This document shows, piece by piece, positions 33,998-43,830 of a stretch of 54,754 bases of DNA; positions within the stretch are counted from its first letter, which is position 1, and every line of letters starts with the position of its first letter. This stretch comes from Rhodospirillaceae bacterium UBA4468 (GTDB lineage Bacteria > Pseudomonadota > Alphaproteobacteria > Rhodospirillales > Casp-alpha2), in the NCBI GenBank assembly GCA_002389385.1, contig DGOK01000119.1, positions 1 through 54,754 on the forward strand, given 5' to 3'. Under the pieces are notes generated by a model. That model was not told the origin of the DNA. It searched no databases and worked only from the letters and a program-made list of their open reading frames with translations. The translations under genes were made by a program, and so were the position numbers.

Positions 33998-35593
33998 CTA
34001 GCGCGCGTCGGCGATTATCATATCTGAGGCTTTTTCTGCGATCATTATTGTCGGCGCGTTTGTGTTCCCGCTAATCAACCGTGGCATAATCGACGCATCG
34101 GCTACACGAAGCCCATCGATACCAATGACCTTTAGCGTGGGATCAACGACGGCATTTTCATCCGTACCCATCTTACACGTGCTCACCGGGTGATAGAGCG
34201 TGGCACCGGTTTTGCGCGCATGATCCAGTAATGCCTCGTCGTCACGGACATCAATCCCAGGAGTGAGTTCCTCAACCACGTGCGGCGCCATGACACCCGT
34301 TTCCATTAAGGCGCGACCAATACGCAAGCCCGCGACATGGGCCTGACAATCTTCAGGCGCGGTCAGAAAATTCGGCACAATCTCAGGTGCATCATTCACA
34401 TTGGGGCTTGTTGCATGAATACTGCCTCGGCTTTCAGGACGAAGCTGGCATGGGCCGATTGTGATACCTGGAAATTTATCAAAGACCCGTTTGTGAGGAT
34501 TGGCAAACGTTGCATGTGCGATGTGAAATTGAATATCTGGATTTTCAAGGTCCGGCTGACTTTTAACGAAGCCCGCGATAATACCCGCCGGCATTGTCAG
34601 AGCGCCTTTTCGGAACAAAAGGAATTTTAAGGCTTCGCGAACCAACAAAGGTCCGCGCGTTAATCGATTAAGGCTATCTAATCCTTTTAGTCGCCAAGAA
34701 AGCCTGGAGATATAATGATCCTGAAGGTTTTCCCCGACACCTTTGAGGTCACGGATGACGTCGATGCCAAGTGACTGCAAATTTGCGCCCTGGCCAATAC
34801 CTGAAAGCTCAAGCAATTGAGGTGATTGTACAGCCCCTGCAGCAAGGACGATCTCCCGTTTTGCTCTTATCGTGCGTTCCTGACCATTTTGAGTAAATAC
34901 CACACCAACGGCACGGCCATTTTCAATAAGGATTTTTTTCGCGAAGGCTCTCGTTTCAATAACCAGATGCTTCTTGCGCGCGCGAATCGGGTCAATGAAG
35001 GCATTTTTTGCGCTACATCTCCGACCATGTTTTTGCGTAAGTTCAAAATAAGCAAACCCGGTTTGATCTGCCCCATTATAATCGTGATGTGTCGGATACC
35101 CCAATTCACCACCAGCTTCGATGACTTTATCCAGGGTATCGTATGTTACGGTTGGTTGAGCAACATTCAGCGGACCGCCTTCACCGTGATATTCATCGCT
35201 ACCCTGCTCGCGGTTTTCGGACCGTTTGAAGTAAGGTAAGACTTCTGAGTACGACCACCCATGGCACCCCATCTGTCCCCATGTATCGTAGTCTCGCGCT
35301 TGGCCACGGACATAGAGCATTCCATTAATGCCGCTCGAGCCACCCAGTACTTTACCACGCGGCACGGGGATTGCCCGGTTGCCAGATGAAGCTTCAGGCT
35401 TAGTTTCAAACAACCAATTCACAGCCGGATCAACCATTGTCTTCACATAGCCAGCCGGAATATGAATCCATGGACTTCGATCTTCCCCACCTGCTTCGAC
35501 AAGGCATACCCGGTGGCTTGGATCGGCGCTCAAGCGGTTTGCCAAGACACATCCAGCTGAGCCACCACCGACAACGATGAAGTCGAATTCCAT
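33998..35593 (-). CDS. GMC-family FAD oxidoreductase (choline/alcohol dehydrogenase-like)
   Basis: 531 residues from ATG 35593 (MEFDF), with a GGGGGAAG ribosome site. FAD motif GGGSAG at about 9-14, GMC signature 1 around GKVLGGSSGINGM (about 80), signature 2 near GAVQSPQLLELSGIG, and a C-terminal catalytic His/Asn block (YHPVSTCKMG, NTNAPT). The closest relatives by layout are choline dehydrogenase BetA and related alcohol dehydrogenases. Beside a betaine-type Rieske oxygenase, a role in choline or another amino-alcohol is plausible, but the family is broad. It ends 9 bases from the convergent Rieske stop. Confidence 0.88.
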   Translation of the reverse strand: MEFDFIVVGGGSAGCVLANRLSADPSHRVCLVEAGGEDRSPWIHIPAGYVKTMVDPAVNWLFETKPEASSGNRAIPVPRGKVLGGSSGINGMLYVRGQARDYDTWGQMGCHGWSYSEVLPYFKRSENREQGSDEYHGEGGPLNVAQPTVTYDTLDKVIEAGGELGYPTHHDYNGADQTGFAYFELTQKHGRRCSAKNAFIDPIRARKKHLVIETRAFAKKILIENGRAVGVVFTQNGQERTIRAKREIVLAAGAVQSPQLLELSGIGQGANLQSLGIDVIRDLKGVGENLQDHYISRLSWRLKGLDSLNRLTRGPLLVREALKFLLFRKGALTMPAGIIAGFVKSQPDLENPDIQFHIAHATFANPHKRVFDKFPGITIGPCQLRPESRGSIHATSPNVNDAPEIVPNFLTAPEDCQAHVAGLRIGRALMETGVMAPHVVEELTPGIDVRDDEALLDHARKTGATLYHPVSTCKMGTDENAVVDPTLKVIGIDGLRVADASIMPRLISGNTNAPTIMIAEKASDMIIADAR

Positions 35594-35748
35594 TTCTTCC
35601 CCCTTTAAGAAAGTCATCTAATTTAGCATTCTCATCACAAGGCGCAATCTCTGCCTTTTTTATACGTTACTCACTGGACAATTCCCGCCCGGTCGGAAAG
35701 GATTAGCATCGCGTTCGAATCACGATCAATTAAACAAGGTATTATACA

Positions 35749-36954
35749 ATGACGCTTCGCAGTGGACGACAGTTTCTTAGCATTCCCGGCCCAACAACAG
35801 TCCCAGATGAAGTTTTACAAGCGATGCACAGGCCAGCTGTCGACATTTATGGTGGAGATGGTGGCGGCGAATTGTTCGGTATTACCACACGCTGTCTAAG
35901 CGACCTCAAAGAGATTTTCAGAACAACGGGCGACACATATATTTATGTCGCAAACGGCCACGGTGCCTGGGAAGGCACACTGTGTAACGTCCTCAGCGCA
36001 GGCGACACTGTTCTCGTTTTAGAAAGTGGCAGGTTTGCTGTCGGTTGGGGAGAGCAAGCCCACAGTATGGGCATTGAAATCAAAAGTGTCCCCGGCGATT
36101 GGCAGCACGCGGTTGATCCAACAAAAGTTGAAGAGGCGTTGCGCGCTGATACGGAAAATAAAATCAAGGCTGTGCTTGTTGTCCAGATCGATACGGCGAG
36201 CGGCTGCGTGAACGATATCCCTGCAATTCGTGCCGCAATGGATGCTGCGGGACATGATGCCTTACTCATGGTCGATACAATCGCATCTTTGGCATGCATG
36301 CCCTTCGAGATGGATGCATGGGGCGTCGACGTTGCAGTTGGCGGGTCGCAAAAAGGTTTAATGACACCGCCTGGGTTGGGCTTTGCCGCAGCAAGCCCCA
36401 AAGCAAAAGAACGCCATCAGCATGCAGGTCTTAGGACATCCTATTGGGACTGGACGTATCGTGATCAGGACGAGCATTACCGTAAATATTGCGGCACACC
36501 ACCTGTACATTTGCTGTTCGCCCTTCGCAAAGCTATGGATATGCTTTTGGAAGAAGGTCTTGATAATGTTCACCATCGCCATGCCTTACTGGCTGGGGCG
36601 ACACATGCTGCCATTAATGTATGGCGTGAAGGCGGCACGTTTGATTTCAACATTCTTGACCCAAAGCAACGCTCACAATCTGTCACCACGCTCCGTCTTG
36701 CTGATGGTTTTGCACCAGAGCCCATTCGGGCTTATTGCCAAAACACCCTGGGTGTCACCCTTGGGCTTGGAATCGGCGACTTAAGCGGTAAGGCATTTCG
36801 CGTTGCCCATATGGGACACGTTAATGCGCCGATGATGCTTGGCACTTTGGGTGCATTGGAAATTACTTTAGATGTGTTGGGCATGATCGATGGCACCTCT
36901 AAAGGCGGCATTAAAGCCGCAACGGAATTTCTTGCAACTTCGCTGAAGGCATAA
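35749..36954 (+). CDS. Serine-glyoxylate aminotransferase-like class V transaminase
   Basis: 401 residues. The start has the AGXT-type SIPGPTTVPDEVLQAM, the PLP-binding Lys202 lies in GGSQKGLMTPPGL, and Asp176 in VDTIAS holds the cofactor nitrogen. Length and motifs fit bacterial serine-glyoxylate or alanine-glyoxylate aminotransferase, which links glyoxylate to glycine and hydroxypyruvate in the serine cycle. A GlcG-like gene follows after 2 bases and malate synthase G lies 2.5 kb further, so glyoxylate handling is a shared theme. A taurine or sulfonate aminotransferase role is less likely. Confidence 0.88.
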   Translation: MTLRSGRQFLSIPGPTTVPDEVLQAMHRPAVDIYGGDGGGELFGITTRCLSDLKEIFRTTGDTYIYVANGHGAWEGTLCNVLSAGDTVLVLESGRFAVGWGEQAHSMGIEIKSVPGDWQHAVDPTKVEEALRADTENKIKAVLVVQIDTASGCVNDIPAIRAAMDAAGHDALLMVDTIASLACMPFEMDAWGVDVAVGGSQKGLMTPPGLGFAAASPKAKERHQHAGLRTSYWDWTYRDQDEHYRKYCGTPPVHLLFALRKAMDMLLEEGLDNVHHRHALLAGATHAAINVWREGGTFDFNILDPKQRSQSVTTLRLADGFAPEPIRAYCQNTLGVTLGLGIGDLSGKAFRVAHMGHVNAPMMLGTLGALEITLDVLGMIDGTSKGGIKAATEFLATSLKA

Positions 36955-36956
36955 AA

Positions 36957-37388
36957 ATGACCCTCACATTAAATCAAGCCGATGCTATTATTGATGGCGC
37001 ACTCGCTTTTGCAGAGGCAGAATCATACGATCCACTCACCATTGCAGTTCTTGATGCCGGCGGACATTTAGTTGCCTTCAAACGCACAGATAATAGCGGC
37101 ATTTTGCGCCCTGAAATTGCGATGGGAAAAGCTTACGGCGCACTCGGTTTCGGTCTTGATAGTCGAGAATTAAAAGACAAGAACGCGACTTTTCTGAACG
37201 CAATCGCGGCGGCGTCTCATGGCAAACTCGTCCCCGTTCCGGGCGGGGTTCTTATTCGAGACGCGAAATCACAACTCATCGTTGGTGCTATGGGCGTAAG
37301 TGGCGATAACTCATGGAATGACGAAAAGGCAGCTATTGCAGGCATCGAAGGCGTCGGTCTCGCGGTGAGCCCTGCTCTGAAAGAGTGA
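36957..37388 (+). CDS. GlcG/HbpS-like (DUF336) protein
   Basis: 143 residues with the family pattern LTLNQADAIIDGALAFA, TIAVLDAGGHLVAFKR, KAYGALGFG, PVPGGVLIRD and VGAMGVSG. Members are small cytoplasmic or secreted proteins, some haem- or cobalamin-binding, and often sit in glycolate or glyoxylate operons. Here it lies 2 bases after the serine-glyoxylate aminotransferase, so it is surely cotranscribed. Its molecular job is not known. Confidence 0.85.
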   Translation: MTLTLNQADAIIDGALAFAEAESYDPLTIAVLDAGGHLVAFKRTDNSGILRPEIAMGKAYGALGFGLDSRELKDKNATFLNAIAAASHGKLVPVPGGVLIRDAKSQLIVGAMGVSGDNSWNDEKAAIAGIEGVGLAVSPALKE

Positions 37389-37397
37389 ACCTATACG

Positions 37398-38330
37398 CTA
37401 CGATTGAAGAACACCAACCATCGTCGCGACACGAATAACTGGTGGTTTCGCCACACGATTGGTTATCTCACTTATGAATACGTCTCGGTAGGCCTCAGGC
37501 GTGGTCGCCTTTACTTCATCTGCATTGATATGAAGCTCCATGACAATGTGATCGATTTTTTCTAAGACATCCGTGTTGCGAAGAACTTCGTATTCAGCAC
37601 CTTCGCAATCTAGCTTCAGTACCTTACATTTTTGAATTCCATATTCTACGAAGGCTTGATCTATTGTTATTGCTGATACGGTAACAACAGTCGCACCCAT
37701 ATCTCTTTTGAAACGGTCGACAACTTCTTCCGTTCCAAAAGCATTCGATGCACCAGAGTCGCCCGGCATAATTAAAAGCTCAAGATCTCGACCGTCACCG
37801 TTAACGGCTTTATTGATCGCTGTCACATTTCCAATATCGTTCATAACAATATTTTGCTCAAAAGCATGGAACGTACCGGGTGCCGGTTCAAACGCGAATA
37901 CTGTCACATCGGGATATTTCTTTGCGACGAATAATGACACGAAACCTATATTTGCACCGACATCAATAAAAACGTCCCCTGACTGGAAATCCATTTTATC
38001 TAAGTTGTAGATATCTTGATAAAGCTCATCTGCAAAATCGACAATGGACTTCGAGCCTTCAACATCACTAAGGCGAAGTTCGATGTCGTTCATGCGAACA
38101 TCAATAAACGGAAGCTTAGGGTCTTGTTTGAACGCTTCTCGGTAAAGCGCAATTGCCTGCAGGGGATCACCCCCCATTGTAACCGCCCGCGCAACAAGCC
38201 AAAGGCTACGCCCATGAAGCCCCTGCTGAGCATAAGGCATCAATAGTGCCATAACTTGATCAGGGTCCCTATTATCCATCAAGTCCTCGGCCGCTTCGAC
38301 AGCCGCTAACATATTGGTATTATCTGACAT
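37398..38330 (-). CDS. FkbM-family methyltransferase with N-terminal TPR-like region
   Basis: 310 residues. Residues 1 to about 85 are helical and TPR-like (DPDQVMALLMPYAQQGL, GDPLQAIALYREAF). The SAM-binding FkbM domain follows: FIDVGANIGFVSL (motif I, about 115), FAFEPAPGTF (about 139), and LKLDCEGAEYEVL (about 235), all diagnostic. Such enzymes usually O-methylate sugars or other small molecules attached to surface polymers. It converges with the GlcG-like gene with a 9-base gap. Acceptor unknown. Confidence 0.87.
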   Translation of the reverse strand: MSDNTNMLAAVEAAEDLMDNRDPDQVMALLMPYAQQGLHGRSLWLVARAVTMGGDPLQAIALYREAFKQDPKLPFIDVRMNDIELRLSDVEGSKSIVDFADELYQDIYNLDKMDFQSGDVFIDVGANIGFVSLFVAKKYPDVTVFAFEPAPGTFHAFEQNIVMNDIGNVTAINKAVNGDGRDLELLIMPGDSGASNAFGTEEVVDRFKRDMGATVVTVSAITIDQAFVEYGIQKCKVLKLDCEGAEYEVLRNTDVLEKIDHIVMELHINADEVKATTPEAYRDVFISEITNRVAKPPVIRVATMVGVLQS

Positions 38331-38390
38331 GACGTCCTTTCAAGGTCGGCGCCCGCGCGATCGTTTGGCACTGTGGAAGATTACCCCGGA

Positions 38391-39311
38391 TCAATCGCTA
38401 ATAATAGTCGCAACACCATAAGGCAGGTGCGCCGTTATGACCGCAGAAACAGCGGCAAGAATTTGACGTTTCGGGTATGTATCGCGGTGGATTAACCGAA
38501 CTTTGCGAGATGCTGCTTTGTTCTTTGCGTCTCGGACGATAACGCCTGGTCGTGACGTTCCCTTTTTAGATAACGAGGATGCAGGAAGGAAGGTGACCCC
38601 TGCGCCAGCCGCGACAAGGCCAACGATTGTCTCAAGACTCGAAGACTGCGTATCCACTCCGTTCGCGTTTGCCTCTCGTGCCAAACCACATAATTTAGCA
38701 ACCTGATCACTGAGACAATGCCCATCTTTAAGAAGAAGTAGTTCCGCCGTATCTATACGCGTAACATCAATTGCCTTTTGCGCTTCGAATGCATGACCAT
38801 CTGGCAATGCCACTTTGAACGGTTCATCATAGAGCGGGATTTCAGCAAGGCCATTTTGAGCGACATCTGTCGCCGTAATCGCCGCATCAATATCTCCATC
38901 ACAAAGTCGACGTTCAAGGTTCGCCGTCTGGTCTTCACACAGCGTGAGTTGAACTTTGGAAAGTGCCAACTTCAATGGCTTTAAAATATTTGGGAGAAGA
39001 TAAGGCCCAATTGTCGGAATAGTGCCCAACCGTAAACGGCCTGAAAGCGGATCCGCATACGCCGCGGTTGATAATTTAATCTCTTCTGAAATCAGTAATA
39101 GACGCTTGGCCCTTTCAACCACATCGATCCCGATTGGCGTGATTGCAACGCGGCGATTGGTACGCTCAAACAAATCAACGCCCAATTGATCCTCAAGTTT
39201 CTTGATCTGCCCACTCAAGGCCGGTTGTGATACATTGCATCGCTCAGACGCACGACCGAAATGTTCCTCTTCAGCGACCGCAACAACGTACTCAAGATCT
39301 CTCAAATTCAT
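38391..39311 (-). CDS. oxyR: OxyR-type LysR regulator of the peroxide response
   Basis: 306 residues. LysR helix-turn-helix at 18-37 (FGRASERCNVSQPALSGQI). Cys199 in DGHCLSDQ and Cys208 in KLC fall exactly at the E. coli OxyR redox positions, so peroxide sensing by disulfide formation is well supported. The surrounding LLLLKDGHCL block is OxyR-specific. It is monocistronic. The usual OxyR partners (katG, ahpCF) are not in the window. Confidence 0.92.
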   Translation of the reverse strand: MNLRDLEYVVAVAEEEHFGRASERCNVSQPALSGQIKKLEDQLGVDLFERTNRRVAITPIGIDVVERAKRLLLISEEIKLSTAAYADPLSGRLRLGTIPTIGPYLLPNILKPLKLALSKVQLTLCEDQTANLERRLCDGDIDAAITATDVAQNGLAEIPLYDEPFKVALPDGHAFEAQKAIDVTRIDTAELLLLKDGHCLSDQVAKLCGLAREANANGVDTQSSSLETIVGLVAAGAGVTFLPASSLSKKGTSRPGVIVRDAKNKAASRKVRLIHRDTYPKRQILAAVSAVITAHLPYGVATIISD

Positions 39312-39493
39312 GATACATACTTATCCGTCATTCTTATTGATCTGATAATAACAATCTATTTTATCTATATAAAGTACGTTGGTATTAAATTCTCAACGAA
39401 ATCAATCAAGAGGACGGGCATTCAAAACATTGAATGAAATGTACGAGGCCTTTCATTACCTAAAACTCGCTGAAACGGCCATATCCACAAACA

Positions 39494-39520
39494 AACAAGC
39501 CGGGCAATGCCCGGCTTGTT
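39494..39520. terminator. Intrinsic terminator between glcB and oxyR
   Basis: AACAAGCCGGGC (39494-39505) pairs perfectly with GCCCGGCTTGTT (39509-39520) around a 3-base loop. On the minus strand the stem is followed by TTGTTTGTTTGT, a T-rich tail, so it terminates glcB transcription. The gap 39312-39542 otherwise has only AT-rich promoter-like sequence for oxyR. Confidence 0.9.
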
Positions 39521-39542
39521 CAATTCAGATTTTTACACTTGC

Positions 39543-41708
39543 TTAGCCTGTTTTGAGCTCAAGTCGCCGCGCATGTAAGAGTGGCTCGGTATATCCGCTT
39601 GGCTGCTCTTTACCTTTGAATACCAAATCACATGCCGCTTGGAACGCAATGCCGTCAAAACCTGGAGCCATTGGCGAATAAGCATCATCACCCGCGTTCT
39701 GACCATCAACAACAGCAGCCATCCGCTTCATTGTCTCCATCACCTGATCTTCAGTACAAATTCCATGATGCAGCCAGTTCGCGATGTGTTGTGCTGAAAT
39801 ACGCAAAGTTGCTCGGTCTTCCATCAGGCCAACATTATTAATGTCTGGAACTTTAGAGCAGCCAACACCTTGATCAATCCAACGCACAACATAACCCAAA
39901 ATACCCTGAGCATTATTATCGAGTTCTGCCTGAATATCTTCCGGTGTCCAGTTAGGGCGTTCGGCAACAGGATAAGATAGAATATCATCCAAGCTTGCCC
40001 GCGGACGTGACTTCAATTCTTCCTGAATATCCGAGACAACGACTTGATGATAATGTGTTGCATGCAACGTTGCTGCTGTTGGGGATGGAACCCAGGCCGT
40101 ATTCGCACCGGCTTTTGGATGGCCAATCTTTGCTTCCAGCATGTCATGCATCAAATCAGGCATCGCCCACATACCTTTGCCGATTTGGGCTTTACCTTTA
40201 AGACCACACATCAATCCAACATCAACGTTCCAATCTTCGTAAGCCGCAATCCAAGGTGATGCCTTCATATCGCCTTTGCGGATCATTGGGCCAGCTTCCA
40301 TCGACGTATGCATTTCATCGCCTGTACGATCCAGGAAGCCAGTATTGATAAAGACAATACGTTCTTTCGCAGCACGGATGCATTCTTTCAAATTGACTGT
40401 CGTACGACGCTCCTCATCCATAATTCCGAGCTTGAGGGTATTACGCCTTAGCCCAAGAACGTCTTCAACACGTGCGCACGTTTCAGACGCAAATGCGACC
40501 TCATCTGGACCATGCATTTTTGGCTTCACGATATACATTGAACCCGCGAGTGAATTCCTGAATGCGCCAATTTTATCCAAGTCGTACTTGGCAATGGTCG
40601 ACGTGACCAACGCATCCATCAAGCCTTCTGGGATTTCGTTACCCTCACTATCTAAGACAGCGGGCGTCGTCATCAAATGACCAACGTTACGGATCAACAG
40701 GAGTGAGCGTGCTGACAATGTCACTTCACCACCACCCGGCGTCGCGTATACGAGATCAGGATTCAAGGCACGATCAACAGTTTCGCCACCTTTTTTGAAG
40801 GACGCTTTCAGATCACCCCTCATCAAGCCCAACCAGTTTTGATAAACCAGGGCTTTTTCTTCACCATCAACGGCCGCAACTGAGTCTTCGCAATCCATAA
40901 TCGTGGTGATTGCAGATTCCAAGATCACATCAGACACACCTGCAGGATCATCTTTGCCAATCATGTGTTCACGATCGATAACGATTTCAAAATGCAGATT
41001 GTTGTTCACGAATAAGATGGTCTCGGGGTCCGTAGCATCTCCGGTATAGCCCGCAAGGTCTTCTGGAACCGAAAGGCCCGTGTCAGAACCATCTTTAAGC
41101 GACACGATTAAAGATCCGTCTACAATCTTATAGCCCGCGCTATCAGCATGTGATCCGGATGCGAGTGGTGCATTTTGATCCAGAAAATCTCGAGCCCATG
41201 CAATGACCTTAGCGCCACGCTTCGGATTAAAACCTTTAATAATCTCACAACCGTCATCACTCGAAATGGCATCGGTACCATAAAGTGCATCATACAAGCT
41301 GCCCCAGCGCCCGTTGGCGGCATTTAGAGAATAGCGTGCGTTCGTCAGTGGCACGACCAGCTGCGCCCCGGCAATTGTAGAAATCTCAGCATCCACATTT
41401 GACGTCGCAACACTGAAATCATCACCTTCAGGGACAAGGTAACCGATTTCATACAAAAAGGCCTTATAAGCAGCTTGATCAGATGGCTTGTCTCTATTCT
41501 CACGGTGCCATGCATCGATCTTTTCCTGAAGGTCATCGCGTTTTGCTAAAAGTTCACGATTTTTCGGACCAAAATCACGAACCAATTCGGCCAGCGCATT
41601 CCAGAAATAGTCTTCTTCAATGCCAAGACCAGGCAGCACATCGTTTCCAATGAAGCTATGGAGTGTCTTTTCAATTTGCAGGCCGCTGTTTTGCAGGCGT
41701 TCGGTCAT
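39543..41708 (-). CDS. glcB: Malate synthase G
   Basis: 721 residues from ATG 41708 (GAGGA upstream), the length of the G isoform. Recognisable blocks are ANGRWGSLYDALYGTD near 135 and IMDCEDSVAAVDGEEK (about 268), the KPKMHGPDEVAFA stretch with catalytic contacts, and NVGLMEDRATLRISAQHIANWLHHG near the C-terminus. It condenses glyoxylate with acetyl-CoA to malate. Genes for serine-glyoxylate transamination upstream and hydroxypyruvate or threonate-type enzymes downstream put it at the centre of a glyoxylate-consuming region. Followed by a strong terminator. Confidence 0.95.
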   Translation of the reverse strand: MTERLQNSGLQIEKTLHSFIGNDVLPGLGIEEDYFWNALAELVRDFGPKNRELLAKRDDLQEKIDAWHRENRDKPSDQAAYKAFLYEIGYLVPEGDDFSVATSNVDAEISTIAGAQLVVPLTNARYSLNAANGRWGSLYDALYGTDAISSDDGCEIIKGFNPKRGAKVIAWARDFLDQNAPLASGSHADSAGYKIVDGSLIVSLKDGSDTGLSVPEDLAGYTGDATDPETILFVNNNLHFEIVIDREHMIGKDDPAGVSDVILESAITTIMDCEDSVAAVDGEEKALVYQNWLGLMRGDLKASFKKGGETVDRALNPDLVYATPGGGEVTLSARSLLLIRNVGHLMTTPAVLDSEGNEIPEGLMDALVTSTIAKYDLDKIGAFRNSLAGSMYIVKPKMHGPDEVAFASETCARVEDVLGLRRNTLKLGIMDEERRTTVNLKECIRAAKERIVFINTGFLDRTGDEMHTSMEAGPMIRKGDMKASPWIAAYEDWNVDVGLMCGLKGKAQIGKGMWAMPDLMHDMLEAKIGHPKAGANTAWVPSPTAATLHATHYHQVVVSDIQEELKSRPRASLDDILSYPVAERPNWTPEDIQAELDNNAQGILGYVVRWIDQGVGCSKVPDINNVGLMEDRATLRISAQHIANWLHHGICTEDQVMETMKRMAAVVDGQNAGDDAYSPMAPGFDGIAFQAACDLVFKGKEQPSGYTEPLLHARRLELKTG

Positions 41709-41865
41709 AATGTCCTCGTTCAATTGCTGTTACATGTAGCATCCGTTTTCAGGGCGCTGTCCTTTGATAAATAGGTAAATCCAATAGGGTCGGTTTATAC
41801 AGGTTCGACGCTGGATATCCACACTCAAGCTCGAAATTCATTCGGTCCCTTTAGGCACAAATAAG

Positions 41866-42636
41866 TCAATCGAATAACCAAGCCAAACCATCGACGGTAT
41901 CGCCTCGTGGATTATATTCACATCCAACAAACCCATCATATCCAAGACGATCCATAAGCTGGAACAAATAGGCATAATTCACTTCACCTATACTGGGTTC
42001 ATGGCGTTCCGGCACACCGGAAACCTGCACATGAGCAATCTGAGCTTGATGTGCTTCAAAGCGCTTTGCCAGATCGCCTTCCATGATTTGCGTATGATAA
42101 AAATCGAATTGAATACCAATATTTGGCCGCCCTGCGCGTTCGCTCACGTCCGCTGCGTCACCAATCTTTGAAATCAAATATCCCGGCACATCTCGTGAAT
42201 TTAAGGGTTCAAGAGCAACCGTAATACCATGTGGCAGAAATTGATCCGCGGCATAGGATATGTTCTTAATATAAGTCGTCATCATCTCAGCATGCATCGC
42301 TGGGTCAGGCACCAGACCTGCCATTACATGGACGGTTCGGCAATCCAGCGCCAAAGCGTATTCTATCGCCGTCGCAATGCTTGCCCGAAATTCATCCTCA
42401 CGCCCCGGCAAAGCAGCGATCCCACGCTCACCCGCATCCCAATCACCCGGCGGCGCATTAAACAAAGCCTGGGTCAGGTCATTTTCATTCAATTTCCCAG
42501 CAACAATATCTGCGGGATGTGCATACGGGAACAAGAATTCCACAGCCTCAAAGCCCGCATCCTTGGCTGCCTTGAATCGATCCAAGAACGCGACTTCAGT
42601 AAACATCATAGTCAGATTGGCCGCAAAATATGGCAT
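41866..42636 (-). CDS. hyi: Hydroxypyruvate isomerase/2-oxotetronate isomerase family protein
   Basis: 256 residues from ATG 42636, starting MPYFAANLTMMF, the usual Hyi start. The xylose-isomerase-like TIM barrel shows AVEFLFPYAHPADIV, ALEPLNSRDVPGY, QFDFYHTQIMEGDL and GFVGCEYNPRG with metal-binding Glu, His and Asp. One base separates it from the stop of the upstream dehydrogenase, so the two are coupled. With a threonate-dehydrogenase-like partner, OtnI (2-oxotetronate isomerase) is as likely as hydroxypyruvate isomerase. The gap to glcB (157 bases) has no gene. Confidence 0.87.
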   Translation of the reverse strand: MPYFAANLTMMFTEVAFLDRFKAAKDAGFEAVEFLFPYAHPADIVAGKLNENDLTQALFNAPPGDWDAGERGIAALPGREDEFRASIATAIEYALALDCRTVHVMAGLVPDPAMHAEMMTTYIKNISYAADQFLPHGITVALEPLNSRDVPGYLISKIGDAADVSERAGRPNIGIQFDFYHTQIMEGDLAKRFEAHQAQIAHVQVSGVPERHEPSIGEVNYAYLFQLMDRLGYDGFVGCEYNPRGDTVDGLAWLFD

Positions 42637-42637
42637 A

Positions 42638-43543
42638 TCAGGCGTCCTTGTCTTTTCCGTCGGGAAGCTCAATTCCACTAAGAGCCGCAAAGACCTTTAT
42701 TACTGCGGAATCATCCTCACGCCCCAGGCCCATCGCTTTTGCAGCCAGAAATTGCTGGTGTGCGGCGGCAGAAACCGGAAGTGGGAAACCTTCGCGTTTG
42801 CCCGTCTCTAGAACGATCCCTAAATCTTTAACGAAGATATCGACAGCACTTTTTGGAGCGTAATCGTTATCCAGCACATGTGGTACGCGATTTTCAAACA
42901 TCCACGAATTCCCTGCTGACGCTGTGATCACTTCAAACACCGTTTCCGCATTAAGGCCGGACTTAATCCCCAATGCGATAGCTTCCATCGCCGTCGCAAT
43001 ATGAACACCTGCTAAAAGCTGATTGACCATCTTCATGGTGGAACCTGGACCAGCTTCGGCACCAAGTTCGAAAACTTTCTCAGCAACAGCATCTAAGAAT
43101 GGACGAGCCCGCGCATATGCTTCCGGTGTCCCCGACCCCATAACAGAGAGTTGCCCGCTTGCCGCTTTAATAGCACCACCTGAGATCGGTGCATCCAGAT
43201 AAAGCAAGCCCATGGCTTCTAATCTTGCAGAAACATCGCGTGCATACGCTGGCGGAACCGTTGCGCAGCCAAGTACAACAGCGCCTTTGGGCAACGCCGA
43301 GGCCGCGCCGTTATCGCCAAGCAATACGGCTTCGGTTTGATCTTGATTGACGACCACAACGGCAAGACAATCAGCGTCTAACGCAGCATCTGCGGGTGTT
43401 GCAGCCACGCCGCCTCCTGCCTTTGCGAAGGCTGCACATTGCGTCTCTGAGACATCACATCCCACCGTATCCAGTCCACCCCGGAGCGAAGATGTTGCAA
43501 TCCCCATTCCCATTGCGCCCAATCCAATTACAGCGACCTTCAT
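42638..43543 (-). CDS. ltnD: L-threonate dehydrogenase-like, beta-hydroxyacid dehydrogenase family
   Basis: 301 residues from ATG 43543 (AAGGAA upstream). NAD motif GLGAMGMG at 7-14, substrate motif DAPISGGAIKAASG (about 118), catalytic Lys in MKMVNQLLAGVHIA (about 170), and the C-terminal AGNSWMFENRVPHV with SAVDIFVKDLG and EDDSAVIKVF. The C-terminal blocks closely match LtnD rather than GarR or MmsB. It oxidises a 2-hydroxy acid of the threonate or tartronate-semialdehyde type. The kinase OtnK and aldolase OtnC of the threonate pathway are not beside it. Confidence 0.84.
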   Translation of the reverse strand: MKVAVIGLGAMGMGIATSSLRGGLDTVGCDVSETQCAAFAKAGGGVAATPADAALDADCLAVVVVNQDQTEAVLLGDNGAASALPKGAVVLGCATVPPAYARDVSARLEAMGLLYLDAPISGGAIKAASGQLSVMGSGTPEAYARARPFLDAVAEKVFELGAEAGPGSTMKMVNQLLAGVHIATAMEAIALGIKSGLNAETVFEVITASAGNSWMFENRVPHVLDNDYAPKSAVDIFVKDLGIVLETGKREGFPLPVSAAAHQQFLAAKAMGLGREDDSAVIKVFAALSGIELPDGKDKDA

Positions 43544-43709
43544 AAATTTCAATTCCTTCAAGTAAAACGCGTTCCTTCATCTATCTTGAATATCATCACG
43601 CCAAGCGCAAGCCTTGCATGTGAAAAACAGGTTCAATAAACAGCTTTTAAAGCCAGAGAATTCATATACAATTCCAATTTGATAGACGAGAAAACTCCAC
43701 TTTTCTTTT

Positions 43710-43723
43710 TTGTTACACAACAA
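43710..43723. promoter_or_regulatory. Short dyad in the transporter promoter region
   Basis: The 287-base gap 43544-43830 has no gene. It is AT-rich and holds TTGTT-ACAC-AACAA, a 5+4+5 inverted repeat, about 110 bases before the binding-protein start. A purine-rich ribosome site AGAGAGA precedes that start. The downstream IclR-family gene could act here, but the repeat is short. Confidence 0.3.
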
Positions 43724-43830
43724 TAAGCTATTTTCATTCATGTAAATGATCCGTTACATTCTAAGCACGAGGCGGTTGCCGTCAGGATCGCAGTCGGCGT
43801 GTCTCAAGAGACAACAAAGAGAGAATCCAG

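Noticed and set aside
41731..41738. TACATGTA palindrome upstream of glcB as an operator
   Set aside because: Only 8 bp with no extended symmetry; expected by chance in a window of this size.
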